Of a stretch of DNA of 64,000 nucleotides, positions 13,912-27,421 are shown piece by piece (the stretch's first letter is position 1; the number at the start of each line of letters is the position of its first letter). The notes under the pieces were generated by a model that saw only the letters and a list, made by a program, of their open reading frames with translations, made no database searches and was not told the DNA's origin. A program made the translations under genes and the position numbers. The stretch is from Elmis aenea (Eukaryota > Arthropoda > Insecta > Coleoptera > Elmidae): contig CANTFG010000267.1 of the NCBI GenBank assembly GCA_947652605.1, positions 1 to 64,000 on the forward strand, in the 5' to 3' direction.

Positions 13912-16654
13912 TGAATAACTTTGTAAATTAAATTTCAAAATAGTTGAGACAAACGGCATTATACTAAGAAAAATAAACTGTATAACATACTAAAATTTGA
14001 ACAAAATCGTAAGAGCCGTTTTCGAGAAAAATTTTCAAAATTTTTAATTTTTTGAATAACTTTGTAAATTAAATTTCAAAATAGTTGAGACAAACGGCAT
14101 TATACTAAGAAAAATAAACTCTATAACATACTAAAATTTGAACAAAATCGTAAGAGCCGTTTTCGAGAAAAATTTTCAAAATTTTAAATTTTTTGAATAA
14201 CTTTGTAAATTAAATTTCAAAATAGTTGAGACAAACGGCATTATACTAAGAAAAATAAACTCTATAACATACTAAAATTTGAACAAAATCGTAAGAGCCG
14301 TTTTCGAGAAAAAGTTTCAAAATTTTTAATTTTTTGAATAACTTTGTAAATTAAATTTCAAAATAGTTGAGACAAACGGCATTATACTAAGAAAAATAAA
14401 CTCTATAACATACTAAAATTTGAACAAAATCGTAAGAGCCGTTTTCGAGAAAAATTTTCAAAATTTTTAATTTTTTGAATAACTTTGTAAATTAAATTTT
14501 AAAATAGTTGAGACAAACGGCATTATACTAAGAAAAATAAACTCTGTAACATACTAAAATTTGAACAAAATCGTAAGAGCCGTTTTCGAGAAAATATTTC
14601 AAAATTTTAAATTTTTTGAATAACTTTGTAAATTAAATTTCAAAATAGTTGAGACAAACGGCATTATACTAAGAAAAATAAACTCTATAACATACTAAAA
14701 TTTGAACAAAATCGTAAGAGCCGTTTTCGAGAAAAAGTTTCAAAATTTTTAATTTTTTGAATAACTTTGTAAATTAAATTTCAAAATAGTTGAGACAAAC
14801 GGCATTATACTAAGAAAAATAAACTCTATAACATACTAAAATTTGAACAAAATCGTAAAAGCCGTTTTCAAGAAAAATTTTCAAAATTTTAAATTTTTTG
14901 AATAACTTTGTAAATTAAATTTCAAAATAGTTGAGACAAACGGCATTATACTAAGAAAAATAAACTCTATAACATACTAAAATTTGAACAAAATCGTAAG
15001 AGCCGTTTTCGAGAAAAATTTTCAAAATTTTTAATTTTTTGAATAACTTTGTAAATTAAATTTCAAAATAGTTGAGACAAACGGCATTATACTAAGAAAA
15101 ATAAACTCTATATCATACTAAAATTTGAACAAAATCATAAGAGCCGTTTTCGAGAAAAATTTTCAAAATTTTTAATTTTTTGAATAACTTTGTAAATTAA
15201 ATTTCAAAATAGTTGAGACAAACGGCATTATACTAAGAAAAATAAACTCTATAACATACTAAAATTTGAACAAAATCGTAAGAGCCGTTTTCGAGAAAAA
15301 TTTTCAAAATTTTTAATTTTTTGAATAACTTTGTAAATTAAATTTCAAAATAGTTGAGACAAACGGCATTATACTAAGAAAAATAAACTCTATAACATAC
15401 TAAAATTTGAACAAAATCGTAAAAGCCGTTTTCAAGAAAAATTTTCAAAATTTTAAATTTTTTGAATAACTTTGTAAATTAAATTTCAAAATAGTTGAGA
15501 CAAACGGCATTATACTAAGAAAAATAAACTCTATAACATACTAAAATTTGAACAAAATCGTAAGAGCCGTTTTCGAGAAAAATTTTCAAAATTTTTAATT
15601 TTTTGAATAACTTTGTAAATTAAATTTCAAAATAGTTGAGACAAACGGCATTATACTAAGAAAAATAAACTCTATAACATACTAAAATTTGAACAAAATC
15701 GTAAGAGCCGTTTTCGAGAAAAATTTTCAAAATTTTTAATTTTTTGAATAACTTTGTAAATTAAATTTCAAAATAGTTGAGACAAACGGCATTATACTAA
15801 GAAAAATAAACTCTATATCATACTAAAATTTGAACAAAATCATAAGAGCCGTTTTCGAGAAAAATTTTCAAAATTTTTAATTTTTTGAATAACTTTGTAA
15901 ATTAAATTTCAAAATAGTTGAGACAAACGGCATTATACTAAGAAAAATAAACTCTATAACATACTAAAATTTGAACAAAATCGTAAGAGCCGTTTTCGAG
16001 AAAAATTTTCAAAATTTTTAATTTTTTGAATAACTTTGTAAATTAAATTTCAAAATAGTTGAGACAAACGGCATTATACTAAGAAAAATAAACTCTATAA
16101 CATACTAAAATTTGAACAAAATCGTAAAAGCCGTTTTCAAGAAAAATTTTCAAAATTTTAAATTTTTTGAATAACTTTGTAAATTAAATTTCAAAATAGT
16201 TGAGACAAACGGCATTATACTAAGAAAAATAAACTCTATAACATACTAAAATTTGAACAAAATCGTAAGAGCCGTTTTCGAGAAAAATTTTCAAAATTTT
16301 TAATTTTTTGAATAACTTTGTAAATTAAATTTTAAAATAGTTGAGACAAACGGCATTATACTAAGAAAAATAAACTCTATAACATACTAAAATTTGAACA
16401 AAATCGTAAGAGCCGTTTTCGAGAAAATATTTCAAAATTTTAAATTTTTTGAATAACTTTGTAAATTAAATTTCAAAATAGTTGAGACAAACGGCATTAT
16501 ACTAAGAAAAATAAACTCTATAACATACTAAAATTTGAACAAAATCGTAAGAGCCGTTTTCGAGAAAAATTTTCAAAATTTTTAATTTTTTGAATAACTT
16601 TGTAAATTAAATTTCAAAATAGTTGAGACAAACGGCATTATACTAAGAAAAAAA

Positions 16655-17112
16655 GGCTATATACTCTTTGCACTTTTTTCGACAGAAAAATCGATTTTCT
16701 TAAAACTATAGCAAATGACTTCAAACTTCTTATACACGTTAGTTTTGAGCAAGTTAAGGATTATTAGCCCCTAAATACGATTTTTAATTTTTCGCGAAAA
16801 ATGGGAAAAGTACAAAGGCTATAGTCTTTGCACTTTTTTCGACAAAAAAATCGATTTTCTTAAAACTACAGCAAATGGCTTCAAACTTCTTATACACATT
16901 AGTTATGAGCGAATTAAGGATTATTAGCCCCTAAATACGATTTTTAATTTTTCGTGAAAAATGGGAAAAGTACAAAGGCTATAGTCTTTGCACTTTTTTC
17001 GACAAAAAAATCGATTTTCTTAAAACTACAGCAAATGGCTTCAAACTTCTTATACACGTTAGTTATGAGCAAATTAAGGATTATTAGCCCCTAAATACGA
17101 TTTTTAATTTTT
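16655..17112 (+). repeat. B block 9 (trimer)
   Basis: Standard trimer. The next A monomer carries CTTATATTTG, and a later one has GAAGAAAATCATAAG followed by GGCAATATAC. The last two variants recur after block 10. Four A monomers follow. Confidence 0.95.
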
Positions 17113-17740
17113 TGAATAACTTTGTAAATTAAATTTCAAAATAGTTGAGACAAACGGCATTATACTAAGAAAAGTAAACTCTATAACATACTTATATTTG
17201 AACAAAATCGTAAGAGCCGTTTTCGAGAAAAATTTTCAAAATTTTTAATTTTTTGAATAACTTTGTAAATTAAATTTCAAAATAGTTGAGACAAACGGCA
17301 TTATACTAAGAAAAATAAACTCTATAACATACTAAAATTTGAAGAAAATCATAAGAGCCGTTTTCGAGAAAAATTTTCAAAATTTTTAATTTTTTGAATA
17401 ACTTTGTAAATTAAATTTCAAAATAGTTGAGACAAACGGCAATATACTAAGAAAAATAAACTCTATAACATACTAAAATTTGAACAAAATCGTAAGAGCC
17501 GTTTTCAAGAAAAATTTTCAAAATTTTAAATTTTTTGAATAACTTTGTAAATTAAATTTCAAAATAGTTGAGACAAACGGCATTATACTAAGAAAAATAA
17601 ACTCTATAACATACTAAAATTTAAACAAAATCGTAAGAGCCGTTTTCGAGAAAAATTTTCAAAATTTTTAATTTTTTGAATAACTTTGTAAATTAAATTT
17701 CAAAATAGTTGAGACAAACGGCATTATACTAAGAAAAAAA

Positions 17741-18184
17741 GGCTATATACTCTTTGCACTTTTTTCGACAGAAAAATCGATTTTCTTAAAACTATAGCAA
17801 ATGACTTCAAACTTCTTATACACGTTAGTTTTGAGCAAGTTAAGGATTATTAGCCCCTAAATACGATTTTTAATTTTTCGCGAAAAATGGGAAAAGTACA
17901 AAGGCTATTTTCGACAAAAAAATCGATTTTCTTAAAACTACAGCAAATGGCTTCAAACTTCTTATACACATTAGTTATGAGCGAATTAAGGATTATTAGC
18001 CCCTAAATACGATTTTTAATTTTTCGTGAAAAATGGGAAAAGTACAAAGGCTATAGTCTTTGCACTTTTTTCGACAAAAAAATCGATTTTCTTAAAACTA
18101 CAGCAAATGGCTTCAAACTTCTTATACACGTTAGTTATGAGCAAATTAAGGATTATTAGCCCCTAAATACGATTTTTAATTTTT
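17741..18184 (+). repeat. B block 10 (trimer with a deletion of about 15 bp)
   Basis: At the B1/B2 boundary near 17905 the sequence reads GGCTATTTTCGAC, so the usual AGTCTTTGCACTTTT is missing. The block is 444 bp long. Five A monomers follow and repeat the variants seen after block 9, marking a tandem duplication of about 1.1-1.2 kb. Confidence 0.93.
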
Positions 18185-18953
18185 TGAATAACTTTGTAAA
18201 TTAAATTTCAAAATAGTTGAGACAAACGGCATTATACTAAGAAAAATAAACTCTATAACATACTTAAATTTGAACAAAATCGTAAGAGCCGTTTTCGAGA
18301 AAAATTTTCAAAATTTTTAATTTTTTGAATAACTTTGTAAATTAAATTTCAAAATAGTTGAGACAAACGGCATTATACTAAGAAAAGTAAACTCTATAAC
18401 ATACTAAAATTTGAACAAAATCGTAAGAGCCGTTTTCGAGAAAAATTTTCAAAATTTTTAATTTTTTGAATAACTTTGTAAATTAAATTTCAAAATAGTT
18501 GAGACAAACGGCATTATACTAAGAAAAATAAACTCTATAACATACTAAAATTTGAAGAAAATCATAAGAGCCGTTTTCGAGAAAAATTTTCAAAATTTTT
18601 AATTTTTTGAATAACTTTGTAAATTAAATTTCAAAATAGTTGAGACAAACGGCAATATACTAAGAAAAATAAACTCTATAACATACTAAAATTTGAACAA
18701 AATCGTAAGAGCCGTTTTCAAGAAAAATTTTCAAAATTTTAAATTTTTTGAATAACTTTGTAAATTAAATTTCAAAATAGTTGAGACAAACGGCATTATA
18801 CTAAGAAAAATAAACTCTATAACATACTAAAATTTAAACAAAATCGTAAGAGCCGTTTTCGAGAAAAATTTTCAAAATTTTTAATTTTTTGAATAACTTT
18901 GTAAATTAAATTTCAAAATAGTTGAGACAAACGGCATTATACTAAGAAAAAAA

Positions 18954-19251
18954 GGCTATATACTCTTTGCACTTTTTTCGACAGAAAAATCGATTTTCTT
19001 AAAACTATAGCAAATGACTTCAAACTTCTTATACACGTTAGTTTTGAGCAAGTTAAGGATTATTAGCCCCTAAATACGATTTTTAATTTTTCGCGAAAAA
19101 TGGGAAAAGTACAAAGGCTATAGTCTTTGCACTTTTTTCGACAAAAAAATCGATTTTCTTAAAACTACAGCAAATGGCTTCAAACTTCTTATACACATTA
19201 GTTATGAGCGAATTAAGGATTATTAGCCCCTAAATACGATTTTTAATTTTT
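18954..19251 (+). repeat. B block 11 (dimer B1-B2)
   Basis: B2 (CATTAG, GAGCGAATT) exits directly into A at the shared TTTTTAATTTTT, so B3 is missing. The next A monomer carries TTTGTCAATTAAA, a variant linked to this dimer type at 20318 and 22614 as well. Confidence 0.95.
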
Positions 19252-20020
19252 TGAATAACTTTGTCAATTAAATTTTAAAATAGTTGAGACAAACGGCATT
19301 ATACTAAGAAAAATAAACTCTATAACATACTAAAATTTGAACAAAATCGTAAGAGCCGTTTTCAAGAAAAATTTTCAAAATTTTTAATTTTTTGAATAAC
19401 TTTGTAAATTAAATTTCAAAATAGTTGAGACAAACGGCATTATACTAAGAAAAATAAACTCTATAACATACTAAAATTTGAACAAAATCGTAAAAGCCGT
19501 TTTCTAGAAAAATTTTCAAAATTTTTAATTTTTTGAATAACTTTGTAAATTAAATTTCAAAATAGTTGAGACAAACGGCATTATACTAAGAAAAATAAAC
19601 TCTATAACATACTAAAATTTGAACAAAATCGTAAAAGCCGTTTTCAAGAAAAATTTTCAAAATTTTAAATTTTTTGAATAACTTTGTAAATTAAATTTCA
19701 AAATAGTTGAGACAAACGGCATTATACTAAGAAAAATAAACTCTATAACATACTAAAATTTAAACAAAATCGTAAGAGCCGTTTTCGAGAAAAATTTTCA
19801 AAATTTTTAATTTTTTGAATAACTTTGTAAATTAAATTTCAAAATAGTTGAGACAAACGGCATTATACTAAGAAAAGTAAACTCTATAACATACTAAAAT
19901 TTGAACAAAATCGTAAGAGCCGTTTTCGAGAAAAATTTTCAAAATTTTTAATTTTTTGAATAACTTTGTAAATTAAATTTCAAAATAGTTGAGACAAACG
20001 GCATTATACTAAGAAAAAAA

Positions 20021-20318
20021 GGCTATATACTCTTTGCACTTTTTTCGACAGAAAAATCGATTTTCTTAAAACTATAGCAAATGACTTCAAACTTCTTATA
20101 CACGTTAGTTTTGAGCAAGTTAAGGATTATTAGCCCCTAAATACGATTTTTAATTTTTCGCGAAAAATGGGAAAAGTACAAAGGCTATAGTCTTTGCACT
20201 TTTTTCGACAAAAAAATCGATTTTCTTAAAACTACAGCAAATGGCTTCAAACTTCTTATACACATTAGTTATGAGCGAATTAAGGATTATTAGCCCCTAA
20301 ATACGATTTTTAATTTTT
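20021..20318 (+). repeat. B block 12 (dimer B1-B2)
   Basis: Copy of block 11, 1067 bp downstream, with the same missing B3 and GTCAATT tag. A private TAAATGCCG occurs in the first A monomer after it. Six A monomers follow. Confidence 0.95.
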
Positions 20319-21228
20319 TGAATAACTTTGTCAATTAAATTTTAAAATAGTTGAGACAAACGGCATTATACTAAGAAAAATAAACTCTATAACATACTAA
20401 AATTTGAACAAAATCGTAAATGCCGTTTTCAAGAAAAATTTTCAAAATTTTTAATTTTTTGAATAACTTTGTAAATTAAATTTCAAAATAGTTGAGACAA
20501 ACGGCATTATACTAAGAAAAATAAACTCTATAACATACTAAAATTTGAACAAAATCGTAAAAGCCGTTTTCAAGAAAAATTTTCAAAATTTTTAATTTTT
20601 TGAATAACTTTGTAAATTAAATTTCAAAATAGTTGAGACAAACGGCATTATACTAAGAAAAATAAACTCTATAACATACTAAAATTTGAACAAAATCATA
20701 AAAGCCGTTTTCGAGAAAAGTTTTCAAAATTTTTAATTTTTTGAATAACTTTGTAAATTAAATTTCAAAATAGTTGAGACAAACGGCATTATACTAAGAA
20801 AAATAAACTCTATAACATACTAAAATTTGAACAAAATCGTAAGAGCCGTTTTCGAGAAAAATTTTCAAAATTTTTAATTTTTTGAATAACTTTGTAAATT
20901 AAATTTCAAAATAGTTGAGACAAACGGCATTATACTAAGAAAAATAAACTCTATAACATACTAAAATTTGAACAAAATCGTAAGAGCCGTTTTCGAGAAA
21001 AATTTTCAAAATTTTTAATTTTTTGAATAACTTTGTAAATTAAATTTCAAAATAGTTGAGACAAACGGCATTATACTAAGAAAAGTAAACTCTATAACAT
21101 ACTAAAATTTGAACAAAATCGTAAGAGCCGTTTTCGAGAAAAATTTTCAAAATTTTAAATTTTTTGAATAACTTTGTAAATTAAATTTCAAAATAGTTGA
21201 GACAAACGGCATTATACTAAGAAAAAAA

Positions 21229-21690
21229 GGCTATATACTCTTTGCACTTTTTTCGACAGAAAAATCGATTTTCTTAAAACTATAGCAAATGACTTCAAAC
21301 TTCTTATACACGTTAGTTTTGAGCAAGTTAAGGATTATTAGCCCCTAAATACGATTTTTAATTTTTCGCGAAAAATGGGAAAAGTACAAAGGCTATAGTC
21401 TTTGCACTTTTTTCGACAAAAAAATCGATTTTCTTAAAACTACAGCAAATGGCTTCAAACTTCTTATACACATTAGTTATGAGCGAATTAAGGATTATTA
21501 GCCCCTAAATACGATTTTTAATTTTTCGTGAAAAATGGGAAAAGTACAAAGGCTATATATAGTCTTTGCACTTTTTTCGACAAAAAAATCGATTTTCTTA
21601 AAACTACAGCAAATGGCTTCAAACTTCTTATACACGTTAGTTATGAGCAAATTAAGGATTATTAGCCCCTAAATACGATTTTTAATTTTT
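21229..21690 (+). repeat. B block 13 (trimer)
   Basis: Trimer with a lengthened B2/B3 boundary (GGCTATATATAGTC), giving 462 bp. Four A monomers follow. Confidence 0.95.
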
Positions 21691-22318
21691 TGAATAACTT
21701 TGTAAATTAAATTTCAAAATAGTTGAGACAAACGGCATTATACTAAGAAAAATAAACTCTATAACATACTAAAATTTGAACAAAATCGTAAGAGCCGTTT
21801 TCGAGAAAAATTTTCAAAATTTTTAATTTTTTGAATAACTTTGTAAATTAAATTTCAAAATAGTTGAGACAAACGGCATTATACTAAGAAAAGTAAACTC
21901 TATAACATACTAAAATTTGAACAAAATCGTAAAAGCCGTTTTCGAGAAAAATTTTCAAAATTTTTAATTTTTTGAATAACTTTGTAAATTAAATTTCAAA
22001 ATAGTTGAGACAAACGGCATTATACTAAGAAAAATAAACTCTATAACATACTAAAATTTGAAGAAAATCATAAGAGCCGTTTTCGAGAAAAATTTTCAAA
22101 ATTTTTAATTTTTTGAATAACTTTGTAAATTAAATTTCAAAATAGTTGAGACAAACGGCATTATACTAAGAAAAGTAAACTCTATAACATACTAAAATTT
22201 GAACAAAATCGTAAGAGCCGTTTTCGAGAAAAATTTTCAAAATTTTTAATTTTTTGAATAACTTTGTAAATTAAATTTCAAAATAGTTGAGACAAACGGC
22301 ATTATACTAAGAAAAAAA

Positions 22319-22614
22319 GGCTATATACTCTGCACTTTTTTCGACAGAAAAATCGATTTTCTTAAAACTATAGCAAATGACTTCAAACTTCTTATACACG
22401 TTAGTTTTGAGCAAGTTAAGGATTATTAGCCCCTAAATACGATTTTTAATTTTTCGCGAAAAATGGGAAAAGTACAAAGGCTATAGTCTTTGCACTTTTT
22501 TCGACAAAAAAATCGATTTTCTTAAAACTACAGCAAATGGCTTCAAACTTCTTATACACATTAGTTATGAGCGAATTAAGGATTATTAGCCCCTAAATAC
22601 GATTTTTAATTTTT
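22319..22614 (+). repeat. B block 14 (dimer B1-B2)
   Basis: Third dimer carrying the GTCAATT tag downstream. B1 reads ATACTCTGCAC, a 2-bp loss from ATACTCTTTGCAC. Seven A monomers follow. Confidence 0.95.
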
Positions 22615-23665
22615 TGAATAACTTTGTCAATTAAATTTCAAAATAGTTGAGACAAACGGCATTATACTAAGAAAAATAAACTCTATAACATACTAAAATT
22701 TGAACAAAATCGTAAGAGCCGTTTTCAAGAAAAATTTTCAAAATTTTTAATTTTTTGAATAACTTTGTAAATTAAATTTCAAAATAGTTGAGACAAACGG
22801 CATTATACTAAGAAAAATAAACTCTATAACATACTAAAATTTGAACAAAATCGTAAAAGCCGTTTTCAAGAAAAATTTTCAAAATTTTTAATTTTTTGAA
22901 TAACTTTGTAAATTAAATTTCAAAATAGTTGAGACAAACGGCATTATACTAAGAAAAATAAACTCTATAACATACTAAAATTTGAACAAAATCATAAAAG
23001 CCGTTTTCGAGAAAAGTTTTCAAAATTTTTAATTTTTTGAATAACTTTGTAAATTAAATTTCAAAATAGTTGAGACAAACGGCATTATACTAAGAAAAAT
23101 AAACTCTATAACATACTAAAATTTGAACAAAATCGTAAGAGCCGTTTTCAAGAAAAATTTTAAAAATTTTAAATTTTTTGAATAACTTTGTAAATTAAAT
23201 TTCAAAATAGTTGAGACAAACGGCATTATACTAAGAAAAATAAACTCTATAACATACTAAAATTTGAACAAAATCGTAAGAGCCGTTTTCGAGAAAAATT
23301 TTCAAAATTTTTAATTTTTTGAATAACTTTGTAAATTAAATTTTAAAATAGTTGAGACAAACGGCATTATACTAAGAAAAATAAACTCTATAACATACTA
23401 AAATTTGAACAAAATCGTAAGAGCCGTTTTCGAGAAAAATTTTCAAAATTTTTAATTTTTTGAATAACTTTGTAAATTAAATTTCAAAATAGTTGAGACA
23501 AACGGCATTATACTAAGAAAAGTAAACTCTATAACATACTAAAATTTGAACAAAATCGTAAGAGCCGTTTTCGAGAAAAATTTTCAAAATTTTTAATTTT
23601 TTGAATATCTTTGTAAATTAAATTTCAAAATAGTTGAGACAAACGGCATTATACTAAGAAAAAAA

Positions 23666-24123
23666 GGCTATATACTCTTTGCACTTTTTTCGACAGAAAA
23701 ATCGATTTTCTTAAAACTATAGCAAATGACTTCAAACTTCTTATACACGTTAGTTTTGAGCAAGTTAAGGATTATTAGCCCCTAAATACGATTTTTAATT
23801 TTTCGCGAAAAATGGGAAAAGTACAAAGGCTATAGTCTTTGCACTTTTTTCGACAAAAAAATCGATTTTCTTAAAACTACAGCAAATGGCTTCAAACTTC
23901 TTATACACATTAGTTATGAGCGAATTAAGGATTATTAGCCCCTAAATACGATTTTTAATTTTTCGTGAAAAATGGGAAAAGTACAAAGGCTATAGTCTTT
24001 GCACTTTTTTCGACAAAAAAATCGATTTTCTTAAAACTACAGCAAATGGCTTCAAACTTCTTATACACGTTAGTTATGAGCAAATTAAGGATTATTAGCC
24101 CCTAAATACGATTTTGAATTTTT
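23666..24123 (+). repeat. B block 15 (trimer)
   Basis: Preceded by the private A variant GAATATCTTTG. The exit reads CGATTTTGAATTTTTT, a one-base change in the shared junction motif. Five A monomers follow. Confidence 0.95.
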
Positions 24124-24892
24124 TGAATAACTTTGTAAATTAAATTTCAAAATAGTTGAGACAAACGGCATTATACTAAAAAAAATAAACTCTATAACAT
24201 ACTAAAATTTGAACAAAATCGTAAGAGCCGTTTTCGAGAAAAACTTTCAAAATTTTTAATTTTTTGAATAACTTTGTAAATTAAATTTCAAAATAGTTGA
24301 GACAAACGGCATTATACTAAGAAAAATAAACTCTATAACATACTAAAATTTGAACAAAATCGTAAGAGCCGTTTTCGAGAAAAATTTTCAAAATTTTTAA
24401 TTTTTTGAATAACTTTGTAAATTAAATTTTAAAATAGTTGAGACAAACGGCATTATACTAAGAAAAATAAACTCTATAACATACTAAAATTTGAACTAAA
24501 TCGTAAGAGCCGTTTTCGAGAAAATATTTCAAATTTTTTAATTTTTTGAATTACTTTGTAAATTAAATTTCAAAATAGTTGAGACAAACGGCATTATACT
24601 AAGAAAAATAAACTCTATAACATACTAAAATTTGAACAAAATCGTAAGAGCCGTTTTCGAGAAAAATTTTCAAAATTTTTAATTGTTTGAATTACTTTGT
24701 AAATTAAATTTCAAAATAGTTGAGACAAACGGCATTATACTAAGAAAAGTAAACTCTATAACATACTAAAATTTGAACAAAATCGTAAGAGCCGTTTTCG
24801 AGAAAAATTTTCAAAATTTTAAATTTTTTGAATAACTTTGTAAATTAAATTTCAAAATAGTTGAGACAAACGGCATTATACTAAGAAAAAAA

Positions 24893-25349
24893 GGCTATAT
24901 ACTCTTTGCACTTTTTTCGACAGAAAAATCGATTTTCTTAAAACTATAGCAAATGACTTCAAACTTCTTATACACGTTAGTTTTGAGCAAGTTAAGGATT
25001 ATTAGCCCCTAAATACGATTTTTAATTTTTCGCGAAAAATGGGAAAAGTACAAAGGCTAATAGTCTTTGCACTTTTTTCGACAAAAAAATCGATTTTCTT
25101 AAAACTACAGCAAATGGCTTCAAACTTCTTATACACATTAGTTATGAGCGAATTAAGGATTATTAGTCCCTAAATACGATATTTAATTTTTCGCGAAAAA
25201 TGGGAAAAGTACAAAGGCTATAGTCTTTGCACTTTTTTCGACAAAAAAATCGATTTTCTTAAAACTACAGCAAATGGCTTCAAACTTCTTATACACGTTA
25301 GTTATGAGCAAATTAAGGATTATTAGCCTAAATACGATTTTTAATTTTT
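24893..25349 (+). repeat. B block 16 (trimer)
   Basis: Carries GGCTAATAGTC, TTAGTCCCTAAATACGATATTT in B2 (given here only as a variant of TTAGCCCC) and the short form ATTAGCCTAAATAC in B3. All are shared only with block 17, 2072 bp downstream. Eleven A monomers follow. Confidence 0.94.
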
Positions 25350-26964
25350 TGAATAACTTTGTAAATTAAATTTCAAAATAGTTGAGACAAACGGCATTAT
25401 ATCAAGAAAAATAAACTCTATAATATACTAAAATTTGAACAAAATCGTAAAAGCCGTTTTCGAGAAAAACTTTCAAAATTTTTAATTTTTTGAATAACTT
25501 TGTAAATTAAATTTCAAAATAGTTGAGACAAACGGCATTATACTAAGAAAAATAAACTCTATAACATACTAAAATTTGAACAAAATCGTAAGAGCCGTTT
25601 TCGAGAAAAATTTTCAAAATTTTTAATTTTTTGAATAACTTTGTAAATTAAATTTCAAAATAGTTGAGACAAACGGAATTATACTAAGAAAAATAAACTC
25701 TATAACATACTAAAATTTGAACAAAATCGTAAGAGCCGTTTTCGAGAAAAATTTTCAAAATTTTTAATTTTTTGAATTACTTTGTAAATTAAATTTCAAA
25801 ATAGTTGAGACAAACGGCATTATACTAAGAAAAATCAACTCTATAACATACTGAAATTTGAACAAAATCGTAAGAGCCGTTTTCAAGAAAAATTTTCAAA
25901 ATTTTTAATTTTTTGAATAACTTTGTAAATTAAATTTCAAAATAGTTGAGACAAACGGCATTATACTAAGAAAAATAAACTCTATAACATACTAAAATTT
26001 GAACAAAATCGTAAGAGCCGTTTTCGAGAAAAATTTTCAAAATTTTTAATTTTTTGAATAACTTTGTAAATTAAATTTCAAAATAGTTGAGACAAACGGC
26101 ATTATACTAAGAAAAATAAACTCTATAACATACTAAAATTTGAACAAAATCGTAAGAGCCGTTTTCGAGAAAAATTTTCAAAATTTTAAATTTTTTGAAT
26201 AACTTTGTAAATTAAATTTCAAAATAGTTGAGACAAACGGCATTATACTAAGAAAAATAAACTCTATAACATACTAAAATTTGAACAAAATCGTAAGAGC
26301 CGTTTTCGAGAAAAATTTTCAAAATTTTTAATTTTTTGAATAACTTTGTAAATTAAATTTCAAAATAGTTGAGACAAACGGCATTATACTAAGAAAAATA
26401 AACTCTATAACATACTAAAATTTGAACAAAATCGTAAGAGCCGTTTTCGAGAAAAATTTTCAAAATTTTTCATTTTTTGAATAACTTTGTAAATTAAATT
26501 TTAAAATAGTTGAGACAAACGGCATTATACTAAGAAAAATAAACTCTATAACATACTAAAATTTGAACTAAATCGTAAAAGCCGTTTTCGAGAAAATATT
26601 TCAAAATTTTTAATTTTTTGAATTACTTTGTAAATTAAATTTCAAAATAGTTGAGACAAACGGCATTATACTAAGAAAAATAAACTCTATAACATACTAA
26701 AATTTGAACAAAATCGTAAGAGCCGTTTTCGAGAAAAATTTTCAAAATTTTTAATTTTTTGAATTACTTTGTAAATTAAATTTCAAAATAGTTGAGACAA
26801 ACGGCATTATACTAAGAAAAGTAAACTCTATAACATACTAAAATTTGAACAAAATCGTAAGAGCCGTTTTCGAGAAAAATTTTCAAAATTTTTAATTTTT
26901 TGAATAACTTTGTAAATTAAATTTCAAAATAGTTGAGACAAACGGCATTATACTAAGAAAAAAA

Positions 26965-27421
26965 GGCTATATACTCTTTGCACTTTTTTCGACAGAAAAA
27001 TCGATTTTCTTAAAACTATAGCAAATGACTTCAAACTTCTTATACACGTTAGTTTTGAGCAAGTTAAGGATTATTAGCCCCTAAATACGATTTTTAATTT
27101 TTCGCGAAAAATGGGAAAAGTACAAAGGCTAATAGTCTTTGCTTTTTTTTCGACAGAAAAATCGATTTTCTTAAAACTACAGCAAATGGCTTCAAACTTC
27201 TTATACACATTAGTTATGAGCGAATTAAGGATTATTAGTCCCTAAATACGATATTTAATTTTTCGCGAAAAATGGGAAAAGTACAAAGGCTATAGTCTTT
27301 GCACTTTTTTCGACAAAAAAATCGATTTTCTTAAAATTACAGCAAATGGCTTCAAACTTCTTATACACGTTAGTTATGAGCAAATTAAGGATTATTAGCC
27401 TAAATACGATTTTTAATTTTT
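26965..27421 (+). repeat. B block 17 (trimer)
   Basis: Second copy of block 16. It adds the private change TTTGCTTTTTTTTCGACAG at the start of B2 and TTAAAATTACAG in B3. Seven A monomers follow. Confidence 0.94.
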
